64,000 nt of DNA from Tamarix chinensis (lineage: Eukaryota; Streptophyta; Magnoliopsida; Caryophyllales; Tamaricaceae): NCBI GenBank assembly GCA_030549775.1, contig CM060172.1, positions 129,445,122 to 129,509,121 on the forward strand. Direction: 5' to 3'. Of this stretch, positions 1 to 10,965 are shown piece by piece (position 1 is the first letter of the stretch; the number at the start of each line of letters is the position of its first letter). Position numbers and translations under genes: made by a program. The notes below the pieces were generated by a model. The model was not told the DNA's origin. It ran no database searches and saw only the letters and a program-made list of their open reading frames with translations.

Positions 1-1
1 T

Positions 2-301
2 GATGGTAGGGCAAGCGGCGGCGATGATGTGGTTAGTGGGCTTCCCTCATATCCTCCTGCCCCTGCAGCGAGGGCTACCCCGCGAGATCTAGGCACTCAG
101 AATGGTTCAGGGTCCGGTTCACAGGAACCTGTCCCCCCTGGGGTCCCTTTGGACCATCTTCCCCCCCATGAGCTGAGAGTCATCTCAAGGAACAGACCTG
201 AATCGCAAGATCCAAGTTGCCCAGTTGGCGTTTCGGGATCCGTGCAGAAACTGTATGCTAGGAGAGGAGCCCTGCAATCCGATCCGGGTGGACATGATTA
301 G
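2..301 (+). CDS. LINE ORF1 C-terminal tail (partial)
   Basis: This frame is open from the first bases of the window to a TAG at 299-301. The peptide is rich in proline, glycine and serine, as the C-terminal tails of plant LINE ORF1 (gag-like nucleic-acid-binding) proteins often are. No zinc knuckle is visible because it would lie upstream. The stop overlaps the proposed ORF2 ATG at 294 by eight bases, a compact ORF1/ORF2 junction. The assignment rests on position and composition; there is no strong motif. Confidence 0.6.
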   Translation, partial: DGRASGGDDVVSGLPSYPPAPAARATPRDLGTQNGSGSGSQEPVPPGVPLDHLPPHELRVISRNRPESQDPSCPVGVSGSVQKLYARRGALQSDPGGHD

Positions 302-3300
302 CTCTTGGAATGTCCGTGGGTTGAATAAGACTTCCAAGCACAAGGAAGTCAGCCTCTTTTGCAGAAGTAATTTGTTATCTTTAGTTAGCTTCCTCGAGAC
401 TAGAGTAAAAGAAAATAAATGTAGTAGGGTATTTAATAAAGTAAGGAGTGGTTGGAATCTTATCCATAATTATTCCCAGCACCAAAATGGGAGGATTTGG
501 GTCACCTGGGACCTATGTGTGTGGAAGGTCATAGCCATTAGCATGTGTGATCAAGCCATACTTTGTGAAGTCAATCACTTGATGGGGAATTATTCCTTCC
601 ATGTGGATTTCGTTTATGCTTTGAATAGTGGTACTGAAAGGAGAAGGCTATGGAATTGGTTAAAACAGCACAGAGTTCTTGGCTCCCCTTGGATTCTTAT
701 GGGGGACTTCAATGTGGTCCTTTCTTACAGTGAGAAGTTCCAAGGCGACCTGCCGAATTCCACCGATATGAAAGATTTCCAGGAATGTTGTTTAGAGTTG
801 GGTCTATCTGACTTGCAAGGCCAAGGAACGTTCTACACTTGGTCTAGCAAACGAGGGGGTTCAGAGGAAGTCATGTGCAAATTGGACAGGGCCTTGGTTA
901 ACATGGAATGGCTGACATCTTTCCCCTCTTCTGTGGCGGAGTTCCTCAGTCCCCTGGTATCTGATCATAGCCCAGTAGTGGTTAATCTTCGGGTCTCTCC
1001 GTTCCAAGGTAAGAAGCCGTTTCGTTTCTTCCAATTTTGGACTGAAGATGAGGCTTTTTTACCCCTAGTGCGTTCGGTTTGGCATCAACCTTTGCAAGGG
1101 AACCCCCTGCTCAGAGTGTGCTCGAGACTCCAGATGCTCAAGATGGACCTCAAACAGTTAAATAAGGTAAAATATGGTGGTATCTCCCAGAAGGTTGCTG
1201 CGGTGCGTGAGGAGGTGTCTATTCTCCAGAAGAAACTTCTCTGTCACCCTCCCATTCCCCATCTCAGAGACCAGTTGAATAGTCTTGAGAGCAGGTATGC
1301 TCATCTGCTTCACTGTGAGGAGATGTTCCTCAGGCAAAAAGCATGTATTCAATGGCTCCACTGTGGGGATTCAAATCACAAATTCTTCTATGCTAGAGTG
1401 AAGGAGAGACAAACGCGGAAAACTATTGCTTTTCTTAGAGGAGAGAATGGCAGGGAGATAAGGGGCACTCAGGAGATTCAGAAGGCCTTCAGTGACTATT
1501 ATAAGCAGCTTTTAGGCACAGTCTCTCCCCCTTTCGGAGCTCTGGACCCATCCGTTGTGGATAGCACTTTATCTTATGAGCAGCAGTTGGCTCTAAATGC
1601 TCCTGTTTCCAAAGAGGAGGTCCGAGCAGCTGTCTTCTCTGTTGGTGACACTAAGGCTCCAGGTGTAGATGGTTATTCAACGGGTTTCTTCAAAAAGAGT
1701 TGGGATATTATTGGAGAGGAGTTATTCATGGCTATTAGAGATTTCTTCACTACCGGCTTCCTTCCTAGGAAGGTAAATATTACATCTCTTACCCTGGTCC
1801 CAAAAAAGCCCAACCCGCAACAGGTCACTGATTTTAGACCTATTGCTTGTTGCACCATGCTTTATAAGATCATATCGAAGATTCTTACACAGAGACTCCA
1901 AGGTATCTTGTCCTCAATCATCGATCATGCTCAATCTGCTTTCTTGACGGGCCGAAGTATCGGTGAAAATGTGTTATTGGCTCATGAGTTGGTCAGGAAA
2001 TATGCTCGAAGAGGAGTCTCCCCTAGATGCATGTTAAAGTTAGACCTCCAAAAAGCTTTTGACATGGTCAATTGGAGCTTTGTGAGGAACCTCTTGCTTC
2101 TATATGGCTTTCCTTATCAGTTTGTAAAGCTGGTTACCGCTTGCTTGGAAACTGTGGCCTTCTCCCTATCCTTTAATGGCGTGCTATCTCCACCTTTTCG
2201 AGCGAAAAGAGGTTTGAGGTAGGGAGATCCCCTCTCTCCCTACTTATTTGTCCTTGTCATGGATTACCTGTCCAGATGCCTTAAACAATTATGGACAAAT
2301 AATTCTTTCAAAGGCCATCCCAGATGTAGAGCTTTGAAGATAACCAACCTGAGCTTCGCGAATGATATTCTTTTATTCTGCCATGGTGATTTACTTAGTG
2401 TTAAGTGTCTTAAGGATGTCCTTAATCATTTCTCTGGGATCTCGGGGTTGATTCTAAACCCTCAGAAATGTACTGTCTATTTTGGTGGCGTGTCATCTGA
2501 TGTTAAAGGAGCAATTATCGATCTTCTGGGGTTCCAGGAAGGTTCTCTTCCGATTACCTATCTTGGCCTTCCTCTAACCTCTTCGAGAATCTCGGCTAGC
2601 CTTCTCCAACCCATGTTGGAAAAGGCTACAGCCCGGCTTAGACACTGGAGTACCATCTTTCTATCTTATGCGGGGAGACTTCAGCTTCTCAAGTCTGTTT
2701 TATTTAGTATACAGCTTTATTTCAGCCAAGTGATCCTCCTTCCAAGAAAGATCCTCCATCAGTTCGTGAGTCTCTGTCGAAACTTCCTTTGGTCAGGAAA
2801 GATACATGTCAGAAGACGAACCCTGGTTTCATGGGAACAAATTTGTTCTCCCAAGGCCGAGGGTGGGCTTGGTTTCCTCAACCTGGAAATTTGGAATCAG
2901 TGTGCTTTGGGTAAGCTCCTTTGGAATATCGCTACTAAGATGGATTCGCTGTGGGTGAAGTTGATTCATGCTGTGTACCTTAAGAATATAAATGTGTGGG
3001 AGTATAATCCCACTACTTATACTTCCTGACTGTTTCAGAGAATCCTGCTTGTGCGCTCTCAGCTACAAAGTTTTCTCCAGTTGCGGTGCTCAAATGGTTT
3101 TACTGATTATAGCATCAAAGCTGCTTATGAAGCTGTGCGCCCCAAACAGGAAAACCAAAAGTGGACCCAGCTGGTGTGGAACTCCCTTAACTTGCCAAGA
3201 CACAGTTTCCTTATTTGGCTGGCGTTCAGGGATAGATTGATGACTAAAGCAAAACTTCGGGAGATTGGTATGGATGTATCGGAGCAGTGTGTGTTATGCC

Positions 3301-3665
3301 AACAGGACCTAGAAACCCGGGACCATTTGTTTATCCACTGCCCTATTACAACGGCTATATGGAGGAAAATTCGAAGATGTGCGGACAGAAGAGACCCTAT
3401 TCAGGGATGGCAACAGGAGGTGCAATCATTGTTGAAAAGATCTAGACAAAATAGACAGAAAAAGCAGATCCTATGAGCTCTTTTTTCATCTTATATTGCA
3501 AATGTATGGTATAAGAGGAACTTGAGGATCTTTGAAAACCGTAGTAGAGCTGTTGATAGTACTAGTCAAGCTATTGTCTTAACTGTAGCTAGACGTTTAA
3601 TGCACCCACACCATAAGGCTAAATTCCAAAAGTGGGCTGGTCTTGTTGACTGTATGGTAGGTTGA
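294..3665 (+). pseudogene. LINE ORF2: endonuclease-reverse transcriptase with three in-frame stops
   Basis: This is a single frame of about 1,120 codons broken only by stops at 2220-2222, 3027-3029 and 3474-3476. I chose ATG 294 because the protein then opens with the conserved endonuclease motif SWNVRGLN. The endonuclease also shows GDFN and SDHSP. The RT palm begins with DFRPIACC and continues through LKLDLQKAFD. The catalytic FADD box reads FAND (2355-2366), so one aspartate is lost. The first stop replaces the glutamine expected in GLRQGDPLSP (CAG to TAG). The other two stand where tryptophan is usual (TGG to TGA). The C-terminus has a zf-RVT domain with CVLC and HLFIHCP. All lesions are point changes of the C-to-T or G-to-A kind, so the copy is dead but fairly young. 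Confidence 0.93.
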
Positions 3666-3730
3666 TATCTGGTTTGTAATATTTTTCCTTTTCACAAGTA
3701 ATAAAATTTCTTACTTAAAAAAAAAAAAAA

Positions 3731-4194
3731 TATGGCGGTTTATACTTCAGTTCTCATTTTTTCTGGAAGCCAATCAGCTTGGGCTGCTGATTTGTAAAAG
3801 ATAGTAAATGAATTTTTAAATGTCCGCGCTTGCTGTCTCAGTCCATCATTTTGCCAATGCTACAAACATGCTTCCCCCTGGCCTTTTCACAAATGATATT
3901 TTATGTATCATTTCGTTTACATGACAAATATCAGTAAAAATTTGGCTAATAACCAATATATCCCTTATAAATACTTGAAATTCTGAAACGGTTGTGTATT
4001 GCTAATTTTGTGTGACACCTGCCCTAAAATCTGATATATATCGGCTAATATTGTTTATCAAGACTGATATTTTATTCCATGCTCCTTAAGTGGAAACTGT
4101 GGAAAAGGAAACGCTTTGCTCTTTTTTTCAATTTCTTTGGTAAGATTGGAATTCCTTTTTTTTTTTTTAATATTAAACCTTTTCATATGAACAG
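3731..4194 (+). other. Callose synthase intron sequence
   Basis: This AT-rich stretch between the LINE poly(A) run and the next callose synthase exon has no open frame. It ends in a T-rich tract and an acag acceptor at 4191-4194. The exon expected just upstream in the family, encoding a tryptophan-rich ESW-type segment, is not found here, so the intron continues to the left beyond the LINE. Confidence 0.7.
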
Positions 4195-5457
4195 GAACAT
4201 ATCAAGACTCTGGAAGGACGAATAGCGGAGACTATCATAAGTTTGAGATTCTTCATTTTTCAGTATGGCATTGTGTACAAACTAGATGTGAATGGGACAA
4301 ACACATCATTGACGGTAACATATCTCTTCTCACTCTCTTTATGCTGGAAATGTTGCTAGTTGCGTTTGAACAGGATAATGAAACATGTCCCAGTTTGCTT
4401 ACCTTGGTGATACCTGCTTATGTCTAAATTAGAAATTTAAGTAGGCTTATATTTTATGCAGTATAGAGAGATGGATCCCAACAGTCTCCATGTATGCGGT
4501 GTGCCAAACTCTGATGTGGTAGACTGCATATAATGTCCTATTCCAATAGTGTCTTGTCACGATATATTTGCAGTCCCTGAACTGTAGACGCTTTAACCAT
4601 TATATATAGACAACTGGAAACAAGAGATGATCTTCTTGAGGGCGTGCCAGTTACGTGCAGCTGATTGTGTTTGCAAGAAGGTTTTTGAGTGAAATTAACT
4701 TTCAACTCGTTGTTGACTGAACCTGGTGAATTGCAGGTTTATGGCTTATCATGGGCAGTCCTGGCTATTCTTATTGTTCTCTTCAAGGTATGAGACTTCT
4801 TATTACCGTGTGTACTATGTATATGTAAGAGCGAATGTCATCTGTTGATCATGTACTCGCTGGAAATCACTCTTGACAGGTATTTACCTTCAGTCAGAAG
4901 ATGTCAGTGAACTTTCAACTGCTACTGCGTTTCATACAAGGCCTTACCTTCCTGGTGGCGTTGGCTGGTCTAGCAGCTGCCGTAGCACTTACAGGTCTAT
5001 CCATCACTGATGTTTTTGCTTGCATCTTAGCATTTCTTCCAACTGGTTGGGCAATTCTTTCTGTAAGTTTCTCGTCGGTTTTTTTTTCCTGTCATTATTG
5101 CGACCCTCTCCCCCCTCCCCCGGGCAAAAAAAAAAAAAAAAAAAAAAAACCATTTTTTGAGGGTTATACAGACTTATCTCCCAATTTTCTGACTTTTTTT
5201 TTTGTGTCCTGTATTTGGAGATTGCTGTGGCTTGGAGGCCTATAATAAAGAAGTTGGGCTTATGGAAGTCCATCCGTTCAATTGCCCGTTTGTACGATGC
5301 AGGAATGGGCATGTTGATTTTCATCCCCATCGCACTATTCTCTTGGTTTCCATTCGTGTCCACATTCCAAACACGTCTCATGTTCAACCAAGCGTTCAGT
5401 AGAGGGTTGGAAATCTCTCTTATCCTTGCTGGAAACAACCCAAATACTGGTGTATGA
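4195..5457 (+). CDS. Callose synthase (1,3-beta-glucan synthase, GSL family), C-terminal exons
   Basis: Four phase-0 exons are clear: 4195-4314, 4737-4787, 4880-5062 and 5221-5457 (TGA stop). All introns are GT-AG. Together they encode about 196 residues of the C-terminal multi-transmembrane region of callose synthase, the plasma-membrane enzyme that makes 1,3-beta-glucan from UDP-glucose at plasmodesmata, cell plates and wound sites. Diagnostic strings are SLRFFIFQYGIVYKL, SWFPFVSTFQTR, NQAFSRGLEI and the tail ILAGNNPNTGV. The SWFPFVSTFQTR block and this tail fit the CALS9/CALS10 (GSL10/GSL8) group better than CALS1-8; I judge that from memory of the family. No frameshift or internal stop is present in these exons. 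The catalytic domain lies upstream of the window. The last intron has an A-run of about 24 bases (5127-5150). Confidence 0.93.
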
Positions 5458-6842
5458 TGTGTTCTTATACTTGTACAGGGGACATTTTTGTTCTTTTACC
5501 GCCTTTTTCTTCGTTGGTACTTTTTATGTTCCCATTTTAGGCTCTCTTCTGATTTCCAGTCCAATGCAACACTAGTAAATGGATTGTACATTTATCATTT
5601 ATAATTAATACATGTCCGCCACTCACAAGTCTTGCCTTCTTGAGTCGTTAACAGTAGGGATGTCAATGACTCAATAGGCATAGACGGTGGCAGAGTTACG
5701 GTTTTAACTTCCTAGTGTTTTCGGATAAAATAACATATATTACACTTAAAATTCATATATATATAAACACTTCTCTAGAGATCAAGAGTTCCACGAGGAA
5801 ATTCAACAATTGCAATTTTTTTAGTGTTAAATTATTAACTTACATGGCAATTTAAGAATTAAAACAAATTGACTAAAACTGTACCGTTATAGTGTAAAGT
5901 TTCTAAAAATAATGGCTTATGGTAATCTAATTAAAGAATTAGGATTTTTCAAGGGATGAAATTAATAATTTACGGTCTTTATGTTGAATAACTAATTAGT
6001 GAGTAAATAAATTAAATGTTTGATTAGATGTGTGCGGCCATATGATTGATAAAAAAAGTTATCAAATAAAATAGAAGAAAAATTGTACCTCTTAATTCTA
6101 GGTTCATAGAAAACTACAAACTAGGAGGCCCTATACGATTGGGCTGCTAGCTTGATATTTTATAAAAATTTTTGATAACGAGTTTTAGGTAAAATAAGGT
6201 AGGAAAAATAATAATATAGAGATATGTAGCTAATGATAGGACTCTAACATTGGGTAACAGTGTGGGACATTTTGTGTCAAACAAAAGCAAGTGTGATAAT
6301 TTGACATGGTAATACTATGGGAGTATGTCTTACAAATGTAATAAGTCATGGGTTAACTTATTTCATATTAAAGTCTATCAGTTTAACCAGGATGAGATAT
6401 TTAGTTCAAACTAGCACACTTTGGCTTGATAGGCTGTTTCCTTACTTAATTAAGAACTAAAGTGGGAATTAATGGTTATTAAAGTAGTTTTTAATGAAGA
6501 CACATGAGCATGATTGTCTAATATGAGGGAGAAGCAACTATGAGTCACAATCCATATTTAGCTAGTAGTTGTTAGATTATTAGAATCATTTTAGTTGGTG
6601 TGTGTGTGTGTATTGAATTTAGTTCAATTTTTTGTGTGATATTTATTTGTTAGTCTGTGCTTCTCTTTTTATGATGATTCTAATAAGAGGATGTGCAATT
6701 TATGTATTTAAGTAAGTCATGCAAAAACATCGTCAATGACAATTAAATACAAGTTTGAATATCAAATGGATCTTTTTATGAGTTTTTCTTCTTTATTTTG
6801 ATTTCCATGTGATTAATAATCAATTTCTTTTCTCAAATTTAG

Positions 6843-6845
<3 letters not shown>

Positions 6846-6906
<61 letters not shown>
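6846..6906. repeat. Compound microsatellite (TG)n(AG)n
   Basis: About 14 TG units run directly into about 17 GA units without interruption. Confidence 0.98.
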
Positions 6907-6908
<2 letters not shown>

Positions 6909-7020
6909 TTTTGTGTTCAAGTGAGCACATTCATATCCCATCATTATCATTCAAATCCACATCCATAGCCAAACACAAATTCATCTTCAATATTTATCAT
7001 CTCAAACCCTAACCCAACCC

Positions 7021-7216
7021 TCTTCCATACCTATGATTCTTGTCACCGTAACATTTTCTTTTGTCATAATCTAGCTTATGACCCACCATTAACAATTTAT
7101 CCACAACCCTCTTCTAAACCTATGATTCTTGTCACCTTAATGATAACAATCAATCCACATTTTCTTTTGTCATAATCTAGCTTATAACCCACCATTAATA
7201 ATCTATCCACAACCCC
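7021..7216. repeat. Imperfect two-copy tandem duplication
   Basis: Copy one (7021-7109) and copy two (7110-7216) share CTATGATTCTTGTCACC, TTTTCTTTTGTCATAATC and the CCACCATTAA segment. Copy two has about 20 extra bases in the middle. Confidence 0.85.
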
Positions 7217-8661
7217 ATGCAATCGTCCATCAACAAACAAAACATCAACCTTGAACTGAAGCCCTTTCAACCAAAAACCCCAACCTGAGCTCTTTTGCGT
7301 TATTAATGAATTCCACCACCATTAATTCTATTAACCATGATTTTGCCTGTCATAATTAAATAATTAATTAATCCACTAATTAGACATTAAAAATCCCAAC
7401 TAATCGGCCTTAAACCTTAATAGCTAAGTCTAAATCCCTTTTTCTCAATCTTAATTACTAAAATTACTTTTCTTTTCTTTTATTCTTGATTTATTTCGTA
7501 TGTATATTAATCCCAATAGCCTTATTTTGGTTGTGCTTGCTTTCAATATGCTTCATATCATCCCCCCATTCATTTTATACTAACTTAGATAATATGAATA
7601 TATAATAGTAGTTTGCCAAGGCTTTGTAGTGTCCCATAACACCATTATGCAGCCTTGGATCTACCACTAGGTTTTGGTTAGATTTGGCCATATCTAAATC
7701 CAGACTGTTTTATAACATTTATACCTAGTTTCATTAGGTTTCAAACATGTAGTCATCTATCCATTGACCCTACACAGATACTAAATGGATTCAACTATTT
7801 CCTTATGAAATGAATAATTTATGTAAATATCAATATATTTTTACTTTTGTATGATTTATTATTAGTTCTTGTTAAACTGTTGTTCAAACAAAGAAGATAC
7901 AAATTTCATAAGACTTTATCTTTTTAAAATATTTTTTTATACGTGTAAGGTAAGTAGTAAAAAATAAAATTGGAAAAATAAATTAGATGTCTAAAGAATA
8001 TCACTAAAAAGGTGAAGAAACAATGAACATAATTAAACAATGATATATAATCCACTATTTGAGTTTGGGTTAAATAAGGCTTCAACATATTTGACTTATA
8101 TCTGTTAAGATATACATGAACCCACATTTGACTTATACTTGTTTAACTATATATGGATTAAAATTTAATCCCAATTCATTAGGTCTGAAAACACTTAGAC
8201 CCAGACCTACAATGAATGAGGCATATTTGATGGTGATGTGTCGGGTTTGGAATCCATTGTTATCTGTAGTTAATAGATCTATTTTTTCATGTGCTTTTAA
8301 GGCTTGTTACTGTGGCAGTGCTTTGGGCATTATTAGTAGAGGTGGTAAATGAGACATAATTGTTGGGTTTGGGCCATGCTATTTCATGTTAGATTAAAAT
8401 TGGGTTTGGTATGCAATTGAGTCTATTTTGGACTCGATTAGATTCATATTGCAATTATTCAAGGTTAGGACAAGTTAAATATTGGGTTGGGTCAGGGTTT
8501 GATCTATTAGGTTTCTTTAGATTAGAGTTTATAGGCTCTATGTTGGATCAAGTTTGGGTCTATTTGATTCAAGTCTACAAATTCTAGGTCATATTAGATT
8601 TGGATTGGTTAAGAATGCATAAACATAGTGATTGTTGTTACTCTAATATTCTTATAATGCT

Positions 8662-8684
8662 TATAATAATAATAATAATAATAA
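8662..8684. repeat. AAT microsatellite
   Basis: A short uninterrupted run of AAT units in very AT-rich sequence. Confidence 0.9.
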
Positions 8685-8920
8685 TTACAACATATGTAAT
8701 AATAAAATAATAACAACAAAAAAAACAACAAATTATTATCATGAAACATGTAATAATAATAATATTAATAACAAAAAAATAGTATTACTATAGTTATTAT
8801 TAAAAGTAAGTTATAAATATTATTGAAAATATAATTTTAATTGTTTTTATGATTGGAATAACAATTATAATTATTATATCAATTGTAAACATACTTTTTA
8901 TAATTATAATTAATAATAAT

Positions 8921-8950
8921 CATCAGTGTTATTATTATTATTATTATTAT
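8921..8950. repeat. Target-site duplication (left copy) of the - strand LINE
   Basis: This 30-bp sequence starts CATCAGTG and continues as seven TTA units plus T. It is identical to 10936-10965, and the two flank the LINE relic exactly. Confidence 0.88.
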
Positions 8951-10935
8951 TTAAAGGAAACAAGAATATTATATCATAATCATAAATTACAAATGAGATT
9001 GTAGAAATGATCTACCATTCCTATCAAACTAACATACTTTTCCTTTCGACTAGAGTGAAAATAAAGAGATGATATAGTCAATACAATCTTATATGCTACC
9101 CTTCCCAAATCCTAATTGTTATTAGAAAAAATACAGTCATTCCTAGCTTTCCAAACTTCATAAAGTGCAACAACATAAAAACTTGAATAGAATTGGGCAA
9201 CTCCATCCTTTCTGTGTCTACTTCTAGCCATAGAATTAAATACTCTCTTAATAGATCCATATCTGAGTTTGAATCCACCTGTCTTGCTTATAGCAGACCA
9301 AATCTTCTTCAATTCAGCACACTGACATAAAAGATGCAGCACATATTCATTTTGGGTACAAAAACAGTAGCTTTGATTAATGGAAGGCAAGAAAGAGATG
9401 ATATAATCCTTAGTGGGGAGCTTGGACTGGGCAGCTAACCATAAAATAAATTTATGTTTGGGAGCTGCAATACTGGACCAAACAAAACTTCTCCAAGCCA
9501 CCTTAGGTGCAGAAAATCTAATGGAATCATAAACCTCTGCAATAGAATACAAATAATCTCTCTGCCATAGCTGGACAATAGGAAGGACAATAGATTTGAT
9601 AGAAAACATTTTCTGCATTAACCCTGAAGCTGTGCAGGGTAAAATGCAAGAAAATAGCTCCTGCCTTTTGATATAATATGCATGCATCCATTTAATCCAA
9701 AGAGCATCCTTATCTTGAAATAAATGCCACAACAATTTACCCACAGCTGCTATATTCCATGTAGACAACTCCAAAAGGCCTAAACCCCCTTCTTTCTTTG
9801 GTAAACAAACCACCCTCCATGCCACTAAAGCTTTTTTATTAGTAGAAATCTTACCAGACCAGAGGAAAGCTCTACACATGGCCACCACTTTTTGAATAAT
9901 CTTCTTGGGAAAGATATATATTTGACTCTAAAAATTAGTAATGCTAGAAATGACTGATTGCAAAAGTTGGAGTCGTCCAGCATATGACAGAAGTCGATTG
10001 GCCCAATGTTGCATACGACCAAAGATTTTATGAACCAAGGCCATCATATCTGCTACCTTAAGCCTGTAAGAATCAATAGGAACTCCCAAATATTTAAAAG
10101 GAAAAGACCCATCCTGAAAGGGGAGAACATATTTAATCTCCTACTTTAACTGCTGAGAAGTGCCACCCAGGAAAACCATACTCTTGGCAGGGCTAATATG
10201 AAGGCCTGAGCATGAAGAAAAGTTGTCCAAAACCTCCTTAATGGCTTTGACAGAACTGACATCAGCTTTGCAGAAAACCAGTAAAGCATCTGCAAAGCTC
10301 AAATTAATGATTTTCAGCTTCTTACATTTAGGATGTCCCTGAAACTCCTTTCTACTCCATAGGGATTAGAAAGCCCTATTTAGATACTCCATAGTAATAA
10401 CAAACAGAAATGATGGTAAGGGATCTCCTTGTCTAAGCCCTTTCATACCTTTAAAAGGGGACTACAACCTATTGTTAATGGACAAAGAATAAGAAGCTGA
10501 AGAAACACAAGCCATGATTAACTTAACAAAATGCAGTGGGAAATGAAGACCTAACAAGACCTTTTCCATGAAAAGCCAATCCACCGAATCATAAGCTTTC
10601 CTCATGTCTATCTTCAGCATACACCTTGGAGAAATGTTCTTCCTATTATACATATGCAACAATTCATGAGCCAACAACACATTATCTCCAATTCTTCTGC
10701 CCTTGACAAACCCTGATTGTGAAGGATGAATAATGGAAGGTAAAACACCTTGCAACCTTCCTACCAGAACCTTTGCCAAAATCTTGTAGACCACATTGCA
10801 ACAAGCAATAGGTCGAAAATCAGCTACTTTAATAGCATTCACATATTTGGGAATGAGAACCAATTTAGACATACCCATAAAAGAAGGTAAAGCAGCTATT
10901 TGAAAACACCTTCTTATTACCTGGTACAAGTCCAT
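8951..10935 (-). mobile_element. 5'-truncated LINE relic
   Basis: A 1985-bp insert lies between two identical 30-bp repeats. On the - strand it begins inside ORF2 at the RT domain, so endonuclease and ORF1 are missing, as expected from incomplete reverse transcription. It ends with a zf-RVT domain and about 160 bases of 3' UTR. Unusually, no A-run separates the coding 3' end from the flanking repeat. Confidence 0.92.
9112..10935 (-). pseudogene. LINE reverse transcriptase and zf-RVT relic
   Basis: Read on the - strand, the RT shows DFRPIACC, SQSGFVKGRRIGDN, MLKIDMRKAYDSVDW and, after a stop at about 10462, GLRQGDPL. The FADD catalytic box reads FADA (10285-10296), so an aspartate is lost. 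Further stops occur near 10366, 10145 and 9930. The open frame 9112-9888 covers the C-terminal part, with FLWSGK, EGGLG and a zf-RVT of the CFCTQNEYVLHLLCQC kind. It differs from the LINE at 1-3730 at most positions, so it is a different family or a much older split. Confidence 0.92.
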
Positions 10936-10965
10936 CATCAGTGTTATTATTATTATTATTATTAT
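10936..10965. repeat. Target-site duplication (right copy) of the - strand LINE
   Basis: Identical over 30 bp to 8921-8950, including the same number of TTA units. Confidence 0.88.

Larger units (their letters stand above)
1..3730 (+). mobile_element. LINE (L1-type non-LTR retrotransposon), 5' end outside window
   Basis: The order is ORF1 tail, endonuclease, reverse transcriptase, zinc-finger domain, a short 3' UTR and a poly(A) run at 3717-3730, which is the layout of plant L1 LINEs. The 5' end lies before the window. It is in the same orientation as the callose synthase exons downstream (4195-5457), and no callose synthase exon is seen between 3730 and 4195, so I infer that it sits in an intron of that gene. 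The target-site duplication cannot be checked because the 5' flank is missing. Confidence 0.93.
5458..8920. other. AT-rich intergenic spacer after the callose synthase gene
   Basis: No convincing gene is seen. The first 150-200 bases are probably the callose synthase 3' UTR. The rest holds a compound microsatellite (6846-6906), an imperfect tandem duplication (7021-7216), an AAT run (8662-8684) and TTGGGT-rich sequence at about 8345-8600. The longest open frame here (8116-8352) has no recognisable domain. Confidence 0.6.

Noticed and set aside
5004..5438. 144-codon open frame on the - strand
   Set aside because: It is antisense to the last two callose synthase exons and runs through a poly-A/T intron tract.
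8116..8352. 78-codon open frame in spacer
   Set aside because: No homology I recognise, ordinary for chance in AT-rich DNA, and no splice partners.
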